Below are positions 58,929 to 64,000 of a stretch of DNA of 64,000 bases, in pieces. Made by a program: the position numbers and the translations under genes. Numbering within the stretch: position 1 is the first letter of the stretch; every line of letters starts with the position of its first letter. The DNA lies in contig NC_003070.9 of NCBI RefSeq assembly GCF_000001735.4, forward strand, positions 20,879,971 to 20,943,970, given 5' to 3'. This DNA comes from Arabidopsis thaliana. Taxonomy: Eukaryota > Streptophyta > Magnoliopsida > Brassicales > Brassicaceae. Under the pieces are notes generated by a model that did no database searches, was not told where the DNA came from, and saw only the letters and a list, made by a program, of their open reading frames with translations.

Positions 58929-60644
58929 TTACCATCTGTGGGCTTTCATGAAAAAGGGGAGAGAACTAACAAGGCCTGAGCACTGAAACTCTTTGAACAT
59001 CTCTTCAGATATTTTGTTTAGTGTTTCACTCGATAGCTTTTGGAGGCCGGTCTTAGCAATAACACTGTTGGCATAGTCTGGAGTAGAATGCAGTATCCAC
59101 CTTTCACTAAAAAAAATCAAGATTATAACACTCAGAATTTAGAACGCTGAAGCAATCTTACCCCATAAATTTGGTTGCAACTTCTCAACTACTGTAATTT
59201 CACATTTCTATATTGGTTAGTGAAGCGATCTACCTATCAGTAGACCGTCCCGGCTTGGTGCTTTCACAGTGAGCCCAGCTCAAAATCTCTGAATTCTTGA
59301 AAGATAAGCCCTTTACTGGTATCTGATTCAAGAATCATAGAATATGCAAACCGACAGAAATCAGCTAAGGCTTTCACTAGATTACTGGATTGATCAACCA
59401 ACATTGATTACAGACTGGAAAAGCAAATATCTTACCGAGGACAACGGCTCCTTGAAAGCTAGCATAAGAGAGAAGCATGGTAGAACAGGAATGTTTTGCA
59501 GCTTAGTCGCCAACTCCGGGACTAGACTTAAGTCTGTGTAGGAAAGCAAATAAAAGTGAATAGAGATAAATGTGATATAACACTGAAACAGCAACTGCAG
59601 GAGGACTGAGTTTGTGCAAGTCTTACCCAGAGGCGGTGGGAGTCCAGTTACTTGAGTAAACCTTGGAGAAACAATGTTTTTATCTGATGCAACCACTCCA
59701 TCGAAACGACCCAAATTTTCTCCTTTTGAATCTGTCAACAACCATGGTATCTCTTCTTCCAACCATTCCATCTTGGCAATACCAGTTCCAAACATACTCT
59801 TAACACCTACAATGTTGATCACGGAGTTGATAACAGAGACTGATGTTTCAGAGATTTGAGTTCAAGCTCTCGACTAGAAAGATTAGAAAAAGTACCAGAC
59901 TCATTACACAAGGCCTTAGATATAGAGTTCATGCCCGGAACACCCACATACTTCTTTGCATCCCCTTCCTACACACATTAAAATCAGAAATTGATTACTT
60001 GGAATCAATCAATCCTAGTATCAAGCATCTTACAAACGCATACATTGAAACAAGTAAATCACACTTCATAATCTACTAAAGTTTTAATATAAGTACAAAG
60101 ACTGATGTTTCAAAACCTGTTGGATGCCAAGAAACTTGTTGGAGGCACAATCAAAACTCCCAAAAACTTGTTTCCATTCAGAAACAAAACCTCTGGATTC
60201 CCACTCATGAACAAGAGCCATGGCATCAGAGTTGCTCACACAGAAAAATGGAGCTCCATGGTCGAACATCAACTCCTTCCCATCTTCTCCAATCTCTCTG
60301 CTTAAACGAGACATCATCATTCAAAGTTAAACACTTTATAAGTGAAAAGGAACATTCTTAATCAAAAGGAACCTTCTTTGAGACATGCGTCCACCAGGTC
60401 CACGACCCGAGTCGAAGATAGTGACGGAGACGCCATTCCTTGCCAGAGTCGATGCACACACGGCTCCAGAAACTGCTCCGATTTGAATAATTGAAAACTT
60501 ATTTTCATGAATGAAACCCGAAAAAGAAATCTAAGAATGAAATTGAGGAAACCCACTTCCGCTGCCGATTACGGCGACCTTCATTGCGACGGCAACGCTG
60601 CTCATTTGTTTCCTAATCGCCGGCGAAATTGTTGTGGCTGCCAT
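58929..60644 (-). CDS. FAD/NAD(P)-binding amine-oxidase-like protein, C-terminus truncated
   Basis: Renalase-like flavoprotein (AT1G55980 by position). Exons 60557-60644, 60373-60472, 60117-60297, 59896-59968, 59627-59806, 59436-59533, 59234-59322 and 58929-59106 are in phase, giving 328 residues. Dinucleotide-binding fold at the N-terminus (AVIGSGISGAVCASTLARNG, then IFDSGRGPGGRMSQRR, the GG doublet). Substrate-half motifs HGAPFF and FDGVVASDKN. The frame stops at MKAHRW, right where family members continue with a W-G-x-A-F-P segment and the C-terminal FAD contact (GDWC-like). The last codon coincides with a donor-like ggtaagcg, but no downstream exon with family motifs is visible before 58321. 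The product may lack a complete FAD pocket. Confidence 0.82.
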
Positions 60645-60698
60645 CGGTTTGCACTCTGATTACAAACAGAACTATGTCTCGTTTACTATTTTCGCTAT

Positions 60699-61843
60699 TC
60701 AACTGCGTCCCGTTTCTAAATTTAAAAACGACACCTCGTTAGAAAAGTCACCTTTCTGGGCTTTTGCTTTGTGTAGTTTACACCTGAATGCATTCTCGGG
60801 TTCCTGTATATGCAGAAACAGAAAAAACATGAGATACTATCTGCATATAAACCCACGTGCATAGCTCTTGAGACAAACAGCATATCAACAACTTTTCAGA
60901 GGAAGTAGAGCTTATGCTTTTCATTTTGTTTGTCATCCTTGACTATCTCTGGTTAAAAGAACAGCATATACTCGAAAAGACTTACAACTTCATGTGGATC
61001 AGAAGCAGGATTTGTGGCTTCTCCAGTTGAAACTAAAAGAATTCAGCAGTTTCTTTAGAGCAAGCAATTTTGAGATAACAAACAGAAAATAATTACTGAA
61101 ACTAAAGATAGAGAATACTAAAATGCTAAAAACCTTCATCATTTTCCGTCAAAGATGATGACGTTGATGAATCGATACCAATCCTTCCATGGGAGATAAC
61201 ATCAACCAGGTCACTCTGCAATATATTGTACAACAAAAATTAGAAAATTTCTAGCCATTCTTATTCCTTGTAATAACTCCATCATGACAAAGGCTCACAT
61301 TTCCATCTCCGCTGAGTTCACATCTTGACGGTTCTTCATTTACTGGGACTGCATAAACCATAATTGGTTATTTCTATTCTACCACACACACTACCATCTG
61401 AAAATTTGGAATTCTACACAATTTTCATCATTTGTAGTTGAGAACTGTTCTCCAAGATATAATATTCCTACTATTACCTTCAACATCAATAACTATGTGT
61501 TGCAATACTTTACTCTCCCTTTGGGTATCCTTCGCAACTGCAATAGAAAGATATTAACACAGAAATAACATCTTCCTTCTCTTGTGTTATCATGTTAAAC
61601 TTGGGGAAATTCAATGAGAAATAAGATCTTCCTTCCCAAAAACAAAATTCAATGAGAAATTCAGAGAAGAAACACTCACAGCATCGAAGGAAATCATACT
61701 TATCGATGGCGCAGGAGGTTTTCTTAGTAACTGGGGAATCGAATTTGCGAAGGAGTTTCTTCAACACGGTCATCCTCGTCAGAGTAATCGAATACATCAA
61801 TCGGTTTCCGCTTACTGCGGGATTGAACTGACCGGAGAGTCAT
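60699..61843 (-). CDS. unrecognised seven-exon gene or pseudogene (SUMO-protease-N-terminus-like?)
   Basis: Exons 61680-61797 (ATG 61797; or from ATG 61843), 61478-61537, 61299-61348, 61134-61215, 60986-61032 and 60699-60803 chain in phase to 153 residues from the ATG at 61797. Text includes VLKKLLRKFDSPVTKKTSCA, AIDKYDFLRCFAKDT, HIVIDVEVPVNEEP and SLTENDEVSTGEATNPASD. From the ATG at 61843 a second frame reads MTLRSVQSRSKRKPIDVFDY then SDEDDRVEE. That frame is only one base out of phase with the downstream exons, suggesting an original N-terminus split by a frameshift. The VFDYSDEDDRVEE..LLRKF..FLRCFA..VIDVE pattern reminds me of N-termini of plant ULP2-type SUMO proteases; no protease domain is present. 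Family assignment is tentative. Confidence 0.5.
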
Positions 61844-62541
61844 CGGCGCCAGAATAATACTGAGTTACAGTTCCGACGGGCTCGAGAAGGTTCGAAGCGT
61901 ATTCTGTATCAAAGAAACGAAATTTTGAATTCTGTCTGGTTAGGTTGACTTTTGGGAAATGACCACAGATTTTCAAAATTCAATAGTTTGTCAATCCGGT
62001 TCGACCGGTCAGATCCGTCAAACCATTAATTGTTCGTCTTTCCGGAAATTCGGATAATGATCATAAAATCGTTTTGTTTTATTTGATGTTTTGGAGATTA
62101 TTTTATATATCATATCTTTCTATAAATTGGTATGGTATGTGTAATTGGTATACTTTACGGTGGTAATTGGTATGTGTAATTGTGCATTTCTAAGCTTAGA
62201 ATTGATATTTAAAAGTTTGGTTATAGACTTAACATGTGTACGTATTAGAGTTAGATGGTTTTGATTGTTGAACTAACTTTAATAAAAGTCCTTGAATTGT
62301 CAAAATAATCTATTAAACACACATTAAGTTGAACTAACAATAGCTCAAGCCAACCATAAAGTACACCTAACCAAAACCATATATGATATTTGAATAAAAG
62401 GTCTTCATATCCATAGAGACTCTTGCCACTATATAAACTCAATCGCATATCTTTGAATTTCTCATCAAAACAAAGCAAAACAAGTGAAACAAATTGAGAG
62501 GCCCACTTAACCATAGTTAGAGATTTATCAACACATCCAAG
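61844..62541. promoter_or_regulatory. intergenic; promoter of proline-rich protein gene
   Basis: A clear TATA box (ctatataaa, 62429-62437) lies 105 bases before the ATG at 62542 on the plus strand. The rest is AT-rich with no gene. Confidence 0.6.
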
Positions 62542-62973
62542 ATGGCATCATACAAGCTCTTTCTCATTGCTTTCTTAGTGAGCGTCTCTTCCTCAATGAT
62601 GATCAACACTTGCTCAGCCTCACGCCGCCTTCTCCAACAACAACCTCTTCCTCAAATCCCAAATCTGCCTATCCCAACAATGGGACTACCTCCATTGCCA
62701 TCGACGTTGCCACAACCATCTTTACCAACAATGCCCACTGCAATGTCTCCATTTCCAATGCCATCAGCTTTGCCACAACCAAATCTTCCCACCATTCCCA
62801 CGGCAATGCCAACTTTGCCTTCATTTCCAACTACAATTCCTTCTCTTCCGACTAATCTCCCATCCATTCCTTCTCTTCCAACTAATCTCCCATCCATTCC
62901 CTCTCTTCCGACTAGTCTCCCATCCATTCCGTTCTTCTCTCCCCCGCCTTCTACAACTACTTCGAGTCCTTGA
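62542..62973 (+). CDS. secreted proline-rich cell-wall-type protein
   Basis: 143 residues. Signal peptide 1-~26 (SYKLFLIAFLVSVSSSMMIN), then a Pro/Leu/Ser/Thr-rich mature part with near-perfect repeats of the unit SLPTNLPSIP (three copies, about 62846-62925), preceded by diverged LPQPxLPTxPTAM units. No Tyr crosslink or AGP-type anchor is seen. The opposite strand (62652-62984) is also open and glycine-rich, purely as the complement of proline codons. The signal peptide, TATA box and start context favour the plus strand. AT1G55990 by position, which I recall being described as glycine-rich, perhaps from the antisense frame. Confidence 0.75.
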   Translation: MASYKLFLIAFLVSVSSSMMINTCSASRRLLQQQPLPQIPNLPIPTMGLPPLPSTLPQPSLPTMPTAMSPFPMPSALPQPNLPTIPTAMPTLPSFPTTIPSLPTNLPSIPSLPTNLPSIPSLPTSLPSIPFFSPPPSTTTSSP

Positions 62974-63743
62974 ACTATCATCACTTCATGTGATTGATGA
63001 TGTACATTTTATCATAAGATTGTTGTAGTGAGTTGTTTCATTGTGATGTGTTTTTGTTTGGTTAATTACGCATATATACCCCCGTTTGATGATTTGTAGT
63101 TTGTACCTTTAATTTCCTTTTGATTATTAATATGTTGTATTTTACATTTGTTTGTGGTTTGTTAAAGTGCTTACTTGGTTCTTTACTCATAGTAATATAA
63201 AAACAAAATTGGTGACGTTTGATATATGCACGTATAAGTTGGTATAAGTGCATGATTTTAGTTTAAATTTGCAGTAAAACACTATCTCAATTCTTTAAGT
63301 TTATGTGGAAATTTCGGGTTGTCAATTTATCAAAATAAATACATCTTTCTTTCTTAAAAAATAATCATGTAACAGTGGCGGATCCACAAAATAATTCTAA
63401 ATATAATAATTATAATTTAATTAGCTAATTTTTATTATAATTATTCAAAAAATTATATATTATACATTAGTGTATGACGCCGAGACTAACACTAGCACGA
63501 ACTTTCTGAACAAATTTAAAAAATAAAACAAGACGCATGTGTTGGTCGATGATAAAAACTGCCACAAATGTTGGCGCAGATGTGATAACGTTCGTTTTTC
63601 AAACATGCAATGCATCAACATCTTTGGCAAATAAAGTTAGCTTTATATATTTTGCCTCACGAGTTTCATTTCACCCATGTCATCTGATAAAAACCATTCT
63701 CTTTCTTCAGTCTTCACATTCATCCACTCTCCCCATTCAAAAC
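62974..63743. other. intergenic spacer
   Basis: 3' flank and AT-rich DNA. A short cagtggcggatccac motif near 63374 is common at transposon-derived sequence in this genus but is too short to classify. Confidence 0.4.
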
Positions 63744-63983
63744 ATGACTAAACGCAGCGTTTCAAGGAATCTAGTTACTTGCTTATAGCCTCCCCCTAAG
63801 TTCTCCTTGAACTTCTTGTGTCTTGTCGTCACAGCTTTTGTTCTTCTTCAAATCTGGTCATTTCACATTACCCAACAACCCATTTTACTTCCTCCTTCAC
63901 TATTCACATATCTTAAAGAACAACAACAAGAACCTGAACAAATAATATCTGAGAACGAGACGGCTTCCTCCTGGAGGGCTTGA
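63744..63983 (+). pseudogene. N-terminus of a type II membrane protein with in-frame stops
   Basis: One frame starts MTKRSVSRNLVTCL, hits TAG at 63786-63788, then continues open as PPPKFSLNFLCLVVTAFVLL and QIWSFHITQQPILLPPSLF to a TGA at 63981-63983. The short basic N-tail, single membrane span and Gln/Glu stem look like a Golgi type II enzyme N-terminus (glycosyltransferase-like). Family not determinable; the body would lie beyond the window, if it exists. The early stop suggests a pseudogene, or else the true start is elsewhere. Confidence 0.45.
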
Positions 63984-64000
63984 CATTTGTCTCGTATAAT

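Noticed and set aside
62652..62984. Glycine-rich ORF on the minus strand
   Set aside because: Exact complement of proline-rich repeats; no signal peptide or promoter on that strand.
1..64000. CRISPR arrays, tRNA or rRNA genes, prokaryotic operons
   Set aside because: No spaced direct repeats, cloverleaf or rRNA sequence was seen; the window is plant nuclear DNA.

Overview
The window is plant nuclear DNA, almost certainly Arabidopsis thaliana chromosome 1 (about AT1G55860 to just past AT1G55990) or a very close relative. It has intron-rich genes with AT-rich introns and GT-AG splice sites, and intergenic spacers mostly under 1.5 kb. The conceptual proteins match A. thaliana UPL1, AHG2, TIM50, ZIP11, SERAT2;1, CYP708A1 and HAC4 at the lengths I remember. 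Exon joins were worked out by eye from reading frame, splice signals and family knowledge. No cDNA or alignment was available.

Layout. 1-12940 (-): the HECT ubiquitin ligase UPL1, missing only its last ~23 codons off the left edge. 13952-15423 (-): an unrecognised three-exon gene. 15693-18389 (+): AHG2, a mitochondrial PARN-type deadenylase. 18535-18918 (-): a small membrane-anchored hypothetical. 19322-21170 (-): a PLP-dependent cysteine-synthase-like enzyme, divergent from a PPR gene (21394-22590 +). 23193-25450 (+): TIM50. 26191-27255 (+): ZIP11. 27693-29459 (+): WSS1A-like DNA-protein-crosslink protease. 29851-30752: relic of a plastid RPS10 gene. 32408-33352 (+): serine acetyltransferase SERAT2;1. 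34050-36710: transposon debris (MITE inside an LTR-like sequence), a long hairpin and an unrecognised decaying multi-exon gene. 37501-38397 (+): intronless NSRP1-like ORF. 38925-42163 (+): chloroplast CBS/DUF21 protein. 42573-44611 (-): CYP708A1. 45071-47990: F-box-associated fragment, tiny basic-protein gene, GeBP/storekeeper-like gene and a stray P450 exon relic. 47992-49855 (-): START-domain protein. 50880-52110 (+): dead MYB-CC gene. 52481-58320 (-): HAC4, with a broken frame in the acetyltransferase domain. 58929-60644 (-): C-terminally truncated amine-oxidase-like FAD protein. 60699-61843 (-): unrecognised seven-exon gene or pseudogene. 62542-62973 (+): secreted proline-rich protein. 63744-63983 (+): broken type II membrane protein.

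The genes do not form one pathway. Two themes recur. Several products act in mitochondria (AHG2, TIM50, the PPR protein) and two in plastids (SERAT2;1, the CBS protein). The intact genes are interleaved with many relics (RPS10, MYB-CC, P450 exon, F-box, the 35-36 kb gene, the 3'-end membrane protein). That fits loss of genes after a segmental duplication: SERAT2;1, the CBS gene, the PPR gene and the RPS10 relic have, from memory, paralogues clustered on chromosome 3 around AT3G13070-13160.

I found no prokaryote-like system, CRISPR array or tRNA. The most unusual item is HAC4. Conserved catalytic-domain sequence runs in one frame up to a 4-nt deficit and continues in another. The frame can be restored only by calling a 38-nt GT-AG segment an intron.
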